A DNA stretch of 64,000 bases, taken from positions 22,755,780 to 22,819,779 of the forward strand of contig NC_080710.1 of assembly GCF_019097595.1 (NCBI RefSeq). The letters run 5' to 3'. Below are positions 33,901 through 46,424 of the stretch, one piece after another. A program made the translations under genes and the position numbers. This DNA comes from Hemibagrus wyckioides. Its lineage: Eukaryota > Chordata > Actinopteri > Siluriformes > Bagridae. Under the pieces are notes generated by a model. That model did not search any database. It was not told where the DNA came from and was given only the letters and a program-made list of their open reading frames with translations. Positions within the stretch are counted from its first letter, which is position 1. The number at the start of each line of letters is the position of its first letter.

Positions 33901-34160
33901 CAGTCATTCTATTGGTTGGCTGAGTTTGAGGGTGTCTATGGCATTTGCTGAGTTTTATTTCACATTTCACCAAACCAGAGGTCTATGTCTTTACAATTGG
34001 CAGAGTTGAAATTTAAATTGAGTGCTATGCTGTTCTGTATTTTATCATTTTTATATGTTTATTTGTTATTTTGTTGTCGAGTACAACAGTGTGAACTGCT
34101 ACTTCCAGTACCAACACTAATACTATGGGCCTCCCACTAGCAGCAACTGGTTACTTGCAT
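30975..34160 (+). mobile_element. decayed Ty3/gypsy element, outer limits uncertain
   Basis: A clear pol remnant lies at about 33,230-33,900 (separate entry). The segments GAGTACACCAGTATGAACTG (from about 30978) and GAGTACAACAGTGTGAACTG (from about 34079), both continuing CTACTTCCA, are direct repeats about 3.1 kb apart and may be the remains of the two LTRs. Between 31.1 and 33.2 kb I see no intact gag. SINE copies lie at the right margin. The outer limits are inference. Confidence 0.35.
33230..33905 (+). pseudogene. Ty3/gypsy pol (reverse transcriptase/RNase H) remnant
   Basis: Broken frames on the + strand spell the usual order of gypsy RT. Around 33275-33310 is KKDGSLQFC (canonical KKDGSLRFCVDYR). 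At 33445-33520 is KIAFTTTLGLIE-stop-MPFGLANTTAIHQL (canonical KTAFxTPxGLxE...MPFGLCNAPATFQ). From about 33696 is VQYIGHMV, then PLTQKKTAVLEMWPCPKTG and QILLGFWAID (canonical VxYLGHxVS...DPxKxxAVxxWPxPxxxxxLRxFLGF). Several frameshifts, stops and an insertion between segments make it a dead copy. It is unrelated to any host gene here. Confidence 0.85.
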
Positions 34161-34179
34161 CATTGAGAGCCCAGGAGGA

Positions 34180-34412
34180 TGGCTTGATTCACCAACCAAT
34201 GGAGTCACACTCATTCACACCTGGAGCAATTTAGTATAGTGAGTCCACCTACCTGCATGGGTTTTATTTTTGGACATTGGAAAACCTGAGAAGCCAGAGG
34301 AAACCTAGACAAAAACACACACATTTGTGAATGGGCAGTAACCTGAGCTCAGGATTGACCTAGGGACCCTGGAGCTGTAAAGCAACAATTTTATCCAATG
34401 CGGCATGTCATA
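34180..34412 (-). repeat. tRNA-derived SINE (reverse orientation)
   Basis: CACTCATTCACACCTGGAGC, AATTTAGTATAGTGAGTCCA, AGAAGCCAGAGGAAACCTAG and CAGTAACCTGAGCTCAGGAT then TGACCTAGGGACCCTGGAGC are the reverse complement of a common fish tRNA-derived SINE. Its RNA polymerase III B box lies in the AGGATTGACC segment and its A box in the last 20 bases (AATGCGGCATG). Full-length or nearly so, moderately diverged. Confidence 0.75.
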
Positions 34413-35228
34413 TCATCATTAATCTTTCCAATAATATTTTAACTGTAAGTTCATCCACTCCCTTTGCTACAGAAGATGATTAATATTTCAATTTATTCCA
34501 ACATGGTGAGCATTTAATCATTACATTTTGCAGCACCAAACTACATATTACTAGACATTGTAAGGACTTATACTCCATATTCATACTGGAAGTACAGAGA
34601 AGAGTGTGATGGGAAATTTTGTTGTGTTTTCTTTCTGTGCTTTCTATTTTCCTTCTTTTAGAAATATTGAAAGTATGCCATTGTCTTCATGCCAACAGAT
34701 TCAATATTTTAGTGCAGGGTATAATGCTGCCAGTAGCAAGGAATCAGTGCCATATAAGCAGCCAAAACAATAATAAATACACTCTTGAGGGGTGGAGCTG
34801 GACTAAACCACACATGTCTGGAAGCAAAAGACCAAGTACTCCCGTTTGGCAGTTCAATGAATGGTAAATTAAAGAGCTGCATGCCAAACAGACACAAGAG
34901 ATGACAAAGGTTTGTATAGGCAACTAACATTAAACTTCATTTATCAAGATGGATAAAAATGAACACAAGAAATTATTAAAATTATTCATGAAAATAGTTC
35001 AGAAAGAATTAAACTGCCACATTTCTGCATGATGTAGTCAAAAACACAATCTCCATTTCTAATGAAGATTGTATGTCACGTCACTAACTCCTTCAGTCCA
35101 GAATATAAACTTTCCCAGTGTTTTCTGTGAACTAAAAATCCCGACATTGCTTATCCACGGTTAACTCCAGCTCTATGCAATGTCTTGCTTAGCCTTCCTT
35201 TTGCATGCCATGTTAATCCATATCTTGT

Positions 35229-35640
35229 GCTTCTTTTCCACATTTTCTCCCCAATTTGTTCACTGGCCAGCAATACCCTATCCTGTGACAGCTGCCAGCT
35301 GTGAGGGCAAACATGCTAATACGTTTCCTCTAAGACACCTGAAGTCAGCCAGAAGTTGAAGCAAAATCAGAAGTTGTACTACTGCATCACAGCTGCTCAC
35401 TTCATAACACTCAGAAGAAAGCACTATCAGGCCTTTTCCACAAACATGAGCTCAAACATGAGCTAACAATTGGCTAGTTTTGCTGTGCTTTATAGAAAAG
35501 AGAGTGCATGCCATTCCTCCCACCCAGAGATCAGGGCCAATTTCGGGTCCTTTGGCTCCTGGCCACATATGGCTGTGGCATTATCAGTATTTGAATTTGC
35601 AATCATCTGATATGTTGAACCCTTTTCTGTTGCACCACTC
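35229..35640 (-). repeat. dispersed fish repeat, family unnamed
   Basis: A stretch beginning TTGTGCTTCTTTTCCACATT with phrases GACAGCTGCCAGCTGTGAGG, GCTAATACGTTTCCTCTAAG, CATCACAGCTGCTCACTTCA, CCATTCCTCCCACCCAGAGA, ATATGGCTGTGGCATTATCA and GTATTTGAATTTGCAATC. I recognise this wording as a repeat seen in other teleosts. Its 3' end resembles a reversed B box (ATTTGAA). A fragment with the same CCTCCCACC-AGCCAATT core lies at 29645. Confidence 0.5.
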
Positions 35641-36269
35641 AGAAATCCTCTGCCTTGTTGTTGTTGTTTTTTCTATAAATCCTGTCCAACGCCAGTGTGA
35701 ATTTTTGATACCTACAAGAGGTCCTTACGAGAGGTACTGTAGTTGTTTTCAGGCGTTTGTGTTTTCAGCTCTTGTTTACAGTTTTGTGGGTATCACTAAA
35801 TGTAAATCAACTGTGCTGTGAATGCATTTTTTATTTTATTGCGGATTGGCATTTGTCGACATATGCCCATGAATGAAACAAATAGCATTACTGAAATTTT
35901 AGTCAGCTTGGCCTGAATAATTTTTTACACAAAACTTTACTATTATGATTAATAGACAAGGCCCATTGTCTCCACACTGCAAATTCCATTGAAATAAACT
36001 TAGTGGTGAATGGTAAATCTCATCCCACACACCAACATCGTAATACACCTGTGCACCTCTGAGCAGGCACAGCAGGAGTATTATAAAGCTGATAAAAGAA
36101 GGAGACTTTAATCATCTGAATGCTGAGATCCTCACGAGGCTTGGACTAATCCTTGTGAGGGAAGAAAAAAGAGCTGTGCAGTAACACTGAGCAATCCTAA
36201 CCTGCTAACTCTGAACAGACTCAGAGACACATGAAATCTACCATGTATGTGTGCATGCATGGGATTGTG

Positions 36270-36450
36270 GGATGTGGTAGCTTAGTGGTTAAGGCATTTG
36301 ACTACTGATTAGAAAGTTGTGAGTTTGTATCCTAGATCCACCAACCTGCCACTGCTGGGCTCTTGAGCAAGGCCCTTAACCCTCAGTTGATTAGTTGTAT
36401 AAATTGTATGTCGCTCTGGATAAGAGCGTCTGCCAAATGTCATAAAGGAA
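36270..36450 (+). repeat. tRNA-derived SINE, near full length
   Basis: Head: GTGGTAGCTTAGTGGTTAAG (A box TAGCTTAGTGG, 36278-36288) and GTGAGTTTGTATCC (degenerate B box, about 36320-36332). Body: CCACCAACCTGCCACTGCTG and GGCTCTTGAGCAAGGCCCTT. 3' end: TCGCTCTGGATAAGAGCGTC then TGCCAAATGTCATAAA. This is a classical teleost SINE transcribed by RNA polymerase III; related Mermaid/Merman-type elements were described in catfish. The head must not be called a tRNA gene, because the acceptor stem and anticodon arm are not intact. Confidence 0.85.
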
Positions 36451-39210
36451 CGGTAAGATAGATAGTTGGATCCTTGTCCATTCTTCTTGATAATCATTAG
36501 ATCAGGTGTACTAAATATGATGTATACATTTTGAAAAGTAATCAATACTCAACAATAATGTAATTAAACCTCTGTTACTTACATAAGACTCAAATACAGT
36601 ATATGGACAATTTTGTCCAGGTTTCAAGTCTCATTATTAACAATGAAAAAATGCTGGTTTCAATTGCAAATGATCTACTACAGGCCTCCAATCAGGATTT
36701 TGTCTTTTGCTTATATTACTTCTCCATAGTGCACCTTTTGACACCAAAGATCACAATATTCTGCTAGATAGACTAAAACATCTTGCAGGAACCTCATATT
36801 TATTGACCTTGGTATGAACTAACAAGGAAGTAAATTCAATTACAAAGTAATGCATTGCTGAGGTTTGCTGTTGTGTCATGTGATTCGGTTTACTACATTA
36901 ATTTGCAGCTGTATCTCAACCATCCCAAATGATGAATTGAAACCAACTTAAACTGAAAATGACCATCCTTTTCCACAGTGAGGATTTAAATAGGAGAGCC
37001 TCTTATACACATCCTATTACCTGTGGTTCAGAAGAAGGATCAAAGATTTGAGCATTTGTTTCTAAGTGACTGCCAACACATGTTAATGATAATTGAAAAG
37101 GCAATGACTAAACGCAAAAGAGCCAAGCTTAATCTGTGTGTAATTACACCCTTACTATGAAAGCTAATGCACTACCTGGCCATGTAATGTCAATTTTATA
37201 CATCTGCCTTCACAGGGGTCTATTTTTCTATTTTAATCAGAATATGATGACACAGAGAATGTCCCAAAATGCCCTCTGATTCTTGCCTGTGATCAGAAAT
37301 AAGAGCACTTTTGCCACTTAGTTGGAAGGCAGGATCAAATATTGTCCAGCATTTTCCATCCCCTTGAGCTTTTGTGGTTTGTGAGTGGTTCTTATTGATG
37401 CCTTTGTAGCATTTTAGACTCTGGGAAGCATCCAAGTGTCCCAACACCCCAGACCTAAGGAACTGTCGAAAGTCAGAAGACAGAATGTCACCAGTGACTT
37501 TTTGTCTAATGCATGGTTTAAAATAAACTGTGATAATGTTAACTTCAGAGCGGAACTTTTAAAATCTATAAAATTAATTTACTTTGCAGGCAGTATGCCA
37601 TTTGAACATGAACATGTAGATACATAGCTCATAAAAAGACCTGCATGCAAAGTACAGTAAATTTAGATAGAATAGAAACTGTGAAACTTTTTCATGTGCA
37701 TTCTGAACATTATACTTTTTTGACTTATTCATTGTGAGCTTTTTTTCTTTTAAAGCAAATGCATACATTTATTTAATATTAAAGAAAACCTAGGTGATAT
37801 TTTGGAAATGTGTTGCCAAGAAATTGTTTCATTATTAGCATAATTAGTGGTATTAGTGGTAATGGTACAAGTAAAATGTGAAATGAAAAAAAAAAGGGGA
37901 AAAAAGACAACTTCCAATCTGGGAACATACAACCTTTTATCAAATCATTACAAAATAAGACGAACAAATGATCACCACAAGAACATTAAGGATAATGTAT
38001 GAAACTATAAACACCTAATCATGCATACTAGCATGAGATATCTTGGTTTGGGAATATTCCCTTCAAAAACAGCTCCTCAACATCAAATATAGGTTTTGGA
38101 CTTGAAAGATATGACTTTATTCATGCCATTAGAAAGATATCTACTGTTTGTGGAAATGTGTATTATTCCATGGTGAAATGCTATTTATTTCAAAGGTCAT
38201 TTTGAGTGTATAGAAATAACATATTTGTGTGCAAGCCAAGAGTGTGTATTTTAAAGGTTACCTTGTGTATATTCCCCTTCTGGAAAATGCAATATTTGCT
38301 GAATTTATGGCATTGCTTTTGTATGTTTGTAGAACATTTCAGATTATATTTATTAAGAAACAATGTGCTTAGTAATGCTGGATTTCAGTAATGAGGTGAT
38401 TCATGTGACAGCTAATCATTTGACTGGTATTATGGTAGTGTGTAAAATGTGAACATAGAAGTATTTAGTACATCCTTTGGAATATTTTAAACATTTTAGA
38501 ATGTATCTTGTGCATTCTGCCTTTGGCTGTTCTGACACCATACAACTCACTTACCAAATGTTTCTAGATTGGATCAGATGGTTTCCATATCATGATCAAC
38601 TTTTACCTCTTTCACATCTCTGCTTTTATGGCAACGTGACATTATGCTTGTATTTTGTTTTGTTTCAGTACTGGTTTTGGTCCTGTCCCTGTGCACTGTA
38701 AAAAATGATTTTGGTGGGTGGTAAATACTACCCTTGCAAATAGTCTACCATTTACCTATTATGTTAGTCAGCAAGTGTAATTATGTAATAATGAGTAAAA
38801 TTCACCCACACTACCTAATTATTTATAGTAATACCTGCAACCTAAAAAAACATCGTAATATATAGCCAAAAACATTGGCCCTGTTGTTAGCATGAACTAT
38901 TTAAGACATGTTCGTTGGGTATCCCAAGAAGCTCAAGAATACTTTTGAAGTATTTCAGAAACTTCTTTTGGAGCTTGATGGAGGCAAGTGTCTCCTCACA
39001 GCCTCAAAATTAAGCTCATGGAATAGAGTGTTTCCTTGCCTTGCGTTGGGGAAAGTTACCCAAGTCAAAGTACACTGTTATTCATTTTTTTATTATTTTA
39101 TGTTGATGTCAAAATGTTTTGAAATGTATGTCACTGTATACATACAAAAGCATGTATTGAAGCATTAATGTCTTAGGTGACAGTAATTGGTAAATTTCAA
39201 ATAGACTCCC
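36451..39210. other. intergenic, no gene seen
   Basis: AT-rich DNA with poly-A/T tracts. Small open frames on both strands lack motifs. Nothing recognised. Confidence 0.4.
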
Positions 39211-39214
39211 TGGT

Positions 39215-39405
39215 ACTCCATGCTAGTTAGCATGTTCGCCTCACACTTCCAGCATCCTGGGTTCGAGTCTGGCTCTCACTTACTGTGTGTGTGGCGTTTG
39301 CATGTTCTCCCCATGCTTGGTGTGTTTCCTCCTGAAGACTTGCTTCTAGGCTGATTGGAGTCTCTAAATTACCTGTAGTGTGCGATGCAATGAGTAGTTT
39401 TTTTT
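39215..39405 (+). repeat. tRNA-derived SINE
   Basis: TAGTTAGCATGTTCGCCTCA (A-box side), CCTGGGTTCGAGTCTGGCTC (good B box GGTTCGAGTCT at about 39260), then TGTGTGTGGCGTTTGCATGT, TCTCCCCATGCTTGG, GTTTCCTCC and GATTGGAGTCTCTAAATTAC. Plus orientation, about 190 bases, with the 3' part shortened. Confidence 0.8.
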
Positions 39406-42400
39406 TGTTTTTTACCTAATTTCAATTGCCATGTTAAAGCTGATTTATTTAGGTACTCTTTATGAAAAATATGGGGTGAAATGTACCCAAACAAACTGAG
39501 TGCAAATTGTTACCTCACATTTTTTGGGTAGATTCTATAGGTAGTTTTTTACAGTGTGCCTTGTTTACCTGTGCCTTTGAAGACATGTTGTGTTGCCTTT
39601 ATATGCGGTTATTTGTGCACATTCTTAAACCTTCTTATTGTAAATCCTGAAAGGCTCTTGCCCAATTACCTGTTTCATGTTTAGGGATCTAGGATCAAAT
39701 GATACACTATACTCAAAAACGTTTATTCTTAAACTTAATTAAATAATTATTTTACTTAATTAAAAATCTTCATCCAAAATGGTCGTGCTATTCTAACACC
39801 GACCTGCATTCAAATAAATATATTTTTATTCTTTTTTCCATATACTCACCATTCTTCCCTTTCCTATCGGCATAGTAAACTCTTTAAATTGTAATTTTAT
39901 TAGAATCCTATTCTTAGTATGTTTTTATTTTATCTATATATTTTTTTTATTATTATTGATCCTATTTTTATGACACAGTCATAATAAAGCTCTTTGCTAC
40001 ATGTTGTACTGCATATGGTTGTGTATATGAAAAATAAAATAGAAATAAATAAAAATAAAAGCTGTGTTCCTGCCTGCCAGCACTGCTGACTCACTCAGCT
40101 TGCACTCAGCAAGTTATGCCACAAGACTAAAAGGACTTCAGTATCATCATTGATCATCGATGATCGTTTGCTTTATTCTAGTTTAATTGAGAAATAGTGT
40201 AAAAGGAGAAAAATGATTAAACCGGATTGTTAAATTCCAATTCTATTTTATTAGTATGATTAGTTTAAATTATATAGCTAGTAGATATACAGAATAACTA
40301 TTTCATGTCACTGCCCTAATACGGTTTCACTGAGAGCAGTGTCCTAGTCTGTCTAAAGGTCTAAAGCATTTGTCTTGTCCCAGTGAGGATTCCTTTGATG
40401 CTGGTAAAGTGGCCTACACCCTGTAAGGAAAACAGCAGGCATTTCTCAAAAAAATCTATCATCTGTCAGCTAGCTGAAGACAACCTATTGGTATTTCAGA
40501 TATGCTACAGTGAACAAAGTCCTCTGTGGGGAAACTCTGGTCACCCACTGATCAGAATTCACATGTCTGGGGAGTGTATTTAAAGAACAACACTGAAAGG
40601 CTAGACAGAAACCAATAGATTGAGCAGGTACTCAATAGCAGGGTCTGAAATGGAAAGAAAAATATCTGACTATTACATACTATTTAACCGCATATTGTTA
40701 AAGTTTATGTGGAAAAAGGGAAAAAAGTGACAACAATAGTTATACCTAGAGTTTAATGTTTACCCTTCCAGTTTTATTTGTGTTATATCATGTTGGAGGT
40801 TTTCTTCAGAACTAAGAAATATCATGTACTGCTTAACCTTAATTTTACCATTCAGTCTAACAAATAATTAAGTTATGAAATAAACATAAATTCATAAACA
40901 TAGTTTTAAAATGGTGCATATATTAATCAAGGTTAAATATTGTTCTGACATTTTCTTAGAAATGCATTGCACAATGCAGAAAAGAAATTTGTGCAATTAA
41001 AAAACACTCTTGTATTATATTGCCTTAGGCATCTTTGATTATGGCCCTGCACTGGGAAGAGGCTTCTAAATAATGGGCAGATGTGGGGTGGAAGGAGTCT
41101 GTGCACTCTGATGTTGACCTCATCTGAGCCAATGCACAACAACTAACTAAAGGTCAGACTCACCAAATCCTTACAGATTTGACAGTTATTTTTTTGACTC
41201 CTGGAACAAGTCCCAAAAGCATAGCATTACGCAGGAAATCTTAAAGGTTATTCTATGAGGTGTGGGTCAACTGATGGAAGTTCAAAAAGTTAAATGTCAA
41301 TTCTCTTTTTTCCCTTGGTTCATTACTAATTGTACATTAGGCAAAGGTCATCGTTTTATTCTCATCACTCTTTATTCGTTGTCTTAGGTTTGCAAAGCTT
41401 TTATGCAATAAGCAAGAGTCAATTCATGCTTTATGTTTACAGAACATTAGACATTATCACAAACTGGTTTTACTGAAATCGAGATTTCGATTCCTAATGA
41501 GCAAACCAGAGGAACAATGGTAAGGGAGCATCTCCTTTTTTTCTTTTTGAAAATAATAATAAAACAAAAGTAGCTTACCAAGTTAGAAAGAAACTGGAAA
41601 GCACCATGCTTTACTTTATACATCTTATAACTTTATATCAAGGCAGGTACACGTAGATAAAACCATATAGATAAAAAAAACTAATCAGAGTATATATTCT
41701 TCATATTTCTGAGTAGATTAGATTTCGAATTAAACAAAGCAATTTGTAACATTTAAAAAAAAAACAGCTTCTGATTCATTCATACCTATTCTTTGGTTAG
41801 ATTTTCACTTGTTTTGAGTGTTTAAAATGAGGAAATGTAAACAAAAATGTTGAACAGGATATTGAAAAAGTTTGAACTGGTTGAAACAAATTACCTGCAG
41901 GAATGTCTGAATCCAGTTAAACAATTTCTGCACAAAAAATTGGATTTCATGTAACTGCAACACATTTACATGCTCTATGTCTTTAAATGGGCATTAACCT
42001 TAACCTTTCATAACTGGTGTGCGAGAGCACTTAAGATAGCCACTGGTACACTGGAGAGCAGTTCTCTTAACAGTTTAATCCTGACTTCCAAACACACTGT
42101 AGACAGCATACATGCTGATTTGTGGGTTTTGCGATTTGCAGAGTTGACCATGGTAAGGTTTTGGTATTGCATATCCAATGTAGCAACACGGACAAGTGCA
42201 TTTAATCCAAGGCAGTTTGAATGCAATGAGCTACCATAATGAGTTCTTTAGGCCCTTTGCCATACCATTCATTCACCACCTTCCCATCAGCATGACAGTG
42301 CAAGCTTTATGTGCAATGGGGTCTATGACCTGCCTACTCAGCAGACGTCACCCGCTGAGCATCTTGGGATGCTCTTAATTGCTACATCCACGTTTTCCAT

Positions 42401-44910
42401 CTCTCACCAATATCCAACAACTTTGCACTATGAACATCCCACAGGCCACAATCAACAACCTGGCTAGCTCTTTGTGAAATAATCATGTTATGCTGCTAGT
42501 TTTCACACCAGATACTGATGCAGATTTTTTTTGTTTCACAAACCAATTGCCTTTTTCTTCCTCTAATATCGAGACTATGGTGTTAGAGACCAAAAATTAT
42601 ATTTCACCAAAAATAATGAGTAAATATTTAATATTTAAATATATAATACTTAGGTAACCATCCAGTAAGTTGGTTCAACAAATGTGGTGGTAAAAATTAT
42701 CTGAAGATCTCTAAAACCTTGTTTGTGTACTTGTACTTTCCTCATAGAGTCCATTGTGATCAAGTTGTTGGATGGTATGTGTCAGAGCAGAACGGACATA
42801 AGCCTAATCAATTCATTTTCTAAATGTATACAAACTGTCAAAATGTCTACGGTGATCCTGCACTGTCACATCATCAAAATGGAGAAATGTGCTTAAAAAA
42901 ATGAGAATGGACAAAATTTGCAGTGTTTAAATGGCCTAATAAAAATAGTGTAATGTTTATAACAGAGCACACTGAATTAGATTGATTGTTTCAGTACTGT
43001 ATGAGACAAGAGATCAGTCCAGTGAAAAAATGATGAAGAGTGACTTTCACGTGTTGACACGGGTATATGTAGATGATGCTGATAATCACAGTGATATCTC
43101 ATTGCCCATTGTAAAATTCTTGTTGAACATGTAACTAATGTGATATTTCTATAAGTAGACAGGGATACAAATGTCAGCTCAGGATACTATTAAATCATTT
43201 TAAGGGAATCTTGAGATTTTATAAAAATGACAAGCTAGTAGTAGTGTGTTGGTGTTGCCTTTCAGGGGAATTGAAAATGAAATCTTGAAATGAAAATTTA
43301 CTTTTGAGAGTCATCAGAGTTTAAAATGATATATTGGTGCTTATGATTGAGATACATACAAGAGAGACAATAATGTCAGTTTACGAAAATGTAGTTTTCA
43401 TTATGATGCATCGGAGAGTATATCAAAATTTCACAATGTGAAGTGTTCTCCCAGGCCACCAAACAGTATATGTAATAAATGTGTCTGTTTTGATGTGTTT
43501 GGCCACAGGCTTTGACCAAATTAATCCTTTAGGGAGATTGATGTCTCTATCCCTGAACTATAAATTTCAGAATCCAGAGACCTGAAAAACAGCTGGTCAC
43601 TTATTGAATTACACTTTAAATTGGTCTAGCAAAGTCCACAAAACTGGACAATGGGAGGGCATTAAATTTGAACAATACATGATCAGGCTTAAATTCCCCT
43701 TCTCCAGTCTCCTCCACCTGTCCATCTTCCAGCATGTTCATTCCCCTTGCAAAGGCATAGCAAGAGAATCTACAAAGATGCAATGTGCTTTAAGGGAGAT
43801 TTTCCTAATTAACCTACTCAAGATTTAATTAAAAGCCGTCTGGTTTAATTATTGTGTTTTCTTTTGCTCTCTCCTGATGAACAATACATTGAGCGCAGAG
43901 TGGTGAAGCATGGAAGAACATGTCTTATGTGTGACTGAAGCAATATTCCTTGATGGATGGCCTGTAAGTGTTCTTGCAGCTCTGTCCTAGTTTGATGGAG
44001 CTGGAGCTTTAGCAGTGGCAAAAGTGACCCTATCCTCAATCTCTGCATTTTTTTTCTCTCTCAGTTTCTCTCCCATTCAGGATTTACTGACAGTTTCTGC
44101 ACTTTTTTACTTTATTGACATGGATTATAGGGGAATTGGTACTAATCACATTAAAATGCAAAGTTTAGATTGATTTAGCTTGTGTTGCTGATCCTCTTAT
44201 AGACTGCCAGATAAAGTGAGGAATTTGCAGAATCACTACATTATGTTCATTGGGTCCAAAAGTTAATGTGCTCTTGTCCACTTCAACACTGAGCGAATTT
44301 TTAATACCTATAGATATGACAGTAAAGCATGCTCATATGCTCATCTAATTCTGTGAACTGGGGAGCAGGAAGTTGGCCATAAGTTCGAACAATAAACAGA
44401 AGTTGGCGTTAGGTAATTTAAGCTTTCATCTCACTGAAGACACAAACAGGCTTAGATATGATTCCTTCTAATTCAGATAAACACTTCAGACAGTGTGGGC
44501 TTAAGACAATAACTTTTTGGAATATTTTTTTAATAGATACGTGGTTCTTGTGCCTGCTTCGGGTTTTGAGGGAAGTTCACCATCCTTCACTCACACACTG
44601 GGTCACAGTTTCTCCATTGGTTGTTCTTGTATTAGACAATGATGACAATCATGATGGAGTTGACAGTGTGAAGGAGGAGGCTTTAAAATCTTCCTTTGAG
44701 CAGAGTGTACAGAGGAGGCGAGCATGCTGGGGGGAAAAGCTTTAGATAGAAAGGAAGCAATGGCAAAATCTTGAGGATAAATAGGTTGTGGGTAATATAG
44801 AAAACGATTAAAGTAAAAACAAAATAATAAAAAATAGCACAGTGAAAGATTTAAACTAAGAAATGTTGGGCACCATTGAAAATGTTCATTATAAAGATTA
44901 AAATGCAAGT
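39406..44910. other. intergenic, no gene seen
   Basis: Long AT-rich tract. A 14-bp palindrome GATCATCGATGATC at 40152-40165 is the only notable local feature. The open frames at 41970-42239 and 44458-44745 have no recognisable domain and no convincing splice borders. Confidence 0.4.
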
Positions 44911-44915
44911 AGGTC

Positions 44916-44948
44916 TGTAGATTTGCAAAACCTTTTTGCAAATCTACA
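44916..44948. repeat. perfect 15-bp inverted repeat
   Basis: TGTAGATTTGCAAAA (44916-44930) and TTTTGCAAATCTACA (44934-44948) are exact complements separated by CCT, giving a tight hairpin. Isolated; function unknown. Confidence 0.85.
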
Positions 44949-44949
44949 A

Positions 44950-46400
44950 AAAGAAGTGTTTTCTCTAAAAAAAAATATGTCCTACACATACTTTACCAGC
45001 TAAGGGAATCATTGAACGGTTCTGTGTGTAATAAATCAGAGGCTGATGCAAGTGTATTTTATCAAACCAAAAAACTAGCAAACAAATTCAGGACAAGAAT
45101 GGCAAAATAGGACACAGCATGAAGCATACAATGTGAGGCAGAAGACAATAGACACTAAGAAACTAAAGATTAAAAGCGGAAAACTTATATAGGTAGAGTA
45201 ATCTTGCAGGAACACAAAACAAGTGTGAACAAACAGAAAAATGAATGGGATAAACAAAGAAGTTTGAAAAAACATGGTTTGGTGCTGTCTGGCAGCTTGA
45301 CAGTGCTACGACTATGACAATACTCAATTAATATCCAAAACTTTGAGGGTCTCCTCTGCCAATGTATTTGAAAACAAATATCACTGTGGCCAAATAGGGG
45401 TTATGTGTGAATCACAACATTACTCTCATTAGGTGTATGTCAATAACAGTGCTATACAGACTATATTGCAAACACAGCTACCTTCGCATTTTTCTGTAAC
45501 TGTTGGGGAAAGTGCGGAGCACAACCTGCTACTTTCATACTTTCCATATTCACATGGCCCTGGCTGCATGTTGTAGAAAGTAAGGGAAACAACCACACAA
45601 GAGGGATTTAATAGGTTTTGACGCCTTAGGCAGGTTGTGCTGTTTGTAAAAAGGTGAACTGTTTGTTTGCGAGTGATATACATGAAGCCCTCCAGGAGAA
45701 GAAATGTCAAACACTAAAACTGTTTGAAGGCCTGAACCTTACCTCAGTCTCATGTTTCCTATATTGTTTCAGTCCAAAAAGGTTACATTCATTTAAAGTT
45801 TTGCACTTTCACTGATACTAATTTGCACCAGATCACCTTACCCAAACAACTGCATTTCTATTTTGTGCCTCATGTAGCGCTTTGTTCCTGCAATTGCACT
45901 GTATGAGTCCATAAATATTTACAATATATTAAAGTATTAGGAATGTGAATATGTCCAGGTATAATGTTTACTGCAGTTTTATTTACTGTTTATATGAATG
46001 AACTTCTTATTGCAGCTAATTCACAGGGATTATTTGACTAAACACATAATCTATGCCCTATAATGGATTATTAAAATGTGTTGGTAATTAACAGAGAAAA
46101 AACATGTTGATGTGGTGAAGCTTTCTATAAGGAGACATTTATTTAACCTTTATGGAAGGAGTCTGCAGTGTCAGTGCTTTGTGAGAGAGGTGAAGCTGTT
46201 CTTGTAGGTTTTCCACCATAGAAGTGTTCAGGACACAGCACTTTGCATTTTGCTTTTGTTGGTTTCTTGGCAAACTGAGGAATATCAAGACAGTAATTAT
46301 TTCCTAAACTAATAGAATTGTCCTCAGTTCTCATACTGCCCAGTACTAATGGCATGTCCCCTGCTACCTCTAGCTCATCCTCTGGTCATTGTGAACAACC
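44950..46400. other. intergenic, no gene seen
   Basis: AT-rich, nothing recognised before the gypsy remnant that follows. Confidence 0.4.
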
Positions 46401-46424
46401 AGAGCAACCCGAATTCTGGTTTCC

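Noticed and set aside
36270..36340. tRNA gene from A-box and B-box-like motifs
   Set aside because: These are heads of SINEs (also at 39215, 61971, 63811). The cloverleaf stems are not preserved and the characteristic SINE bodies follow.
44458..44989. Overlapping 95- and 128-codon frames on opposite strands
   Set aside because: No recognisable domain, flanking splice signals weak, minus frame has AT-driven Phe/Tyr/Leu composition.
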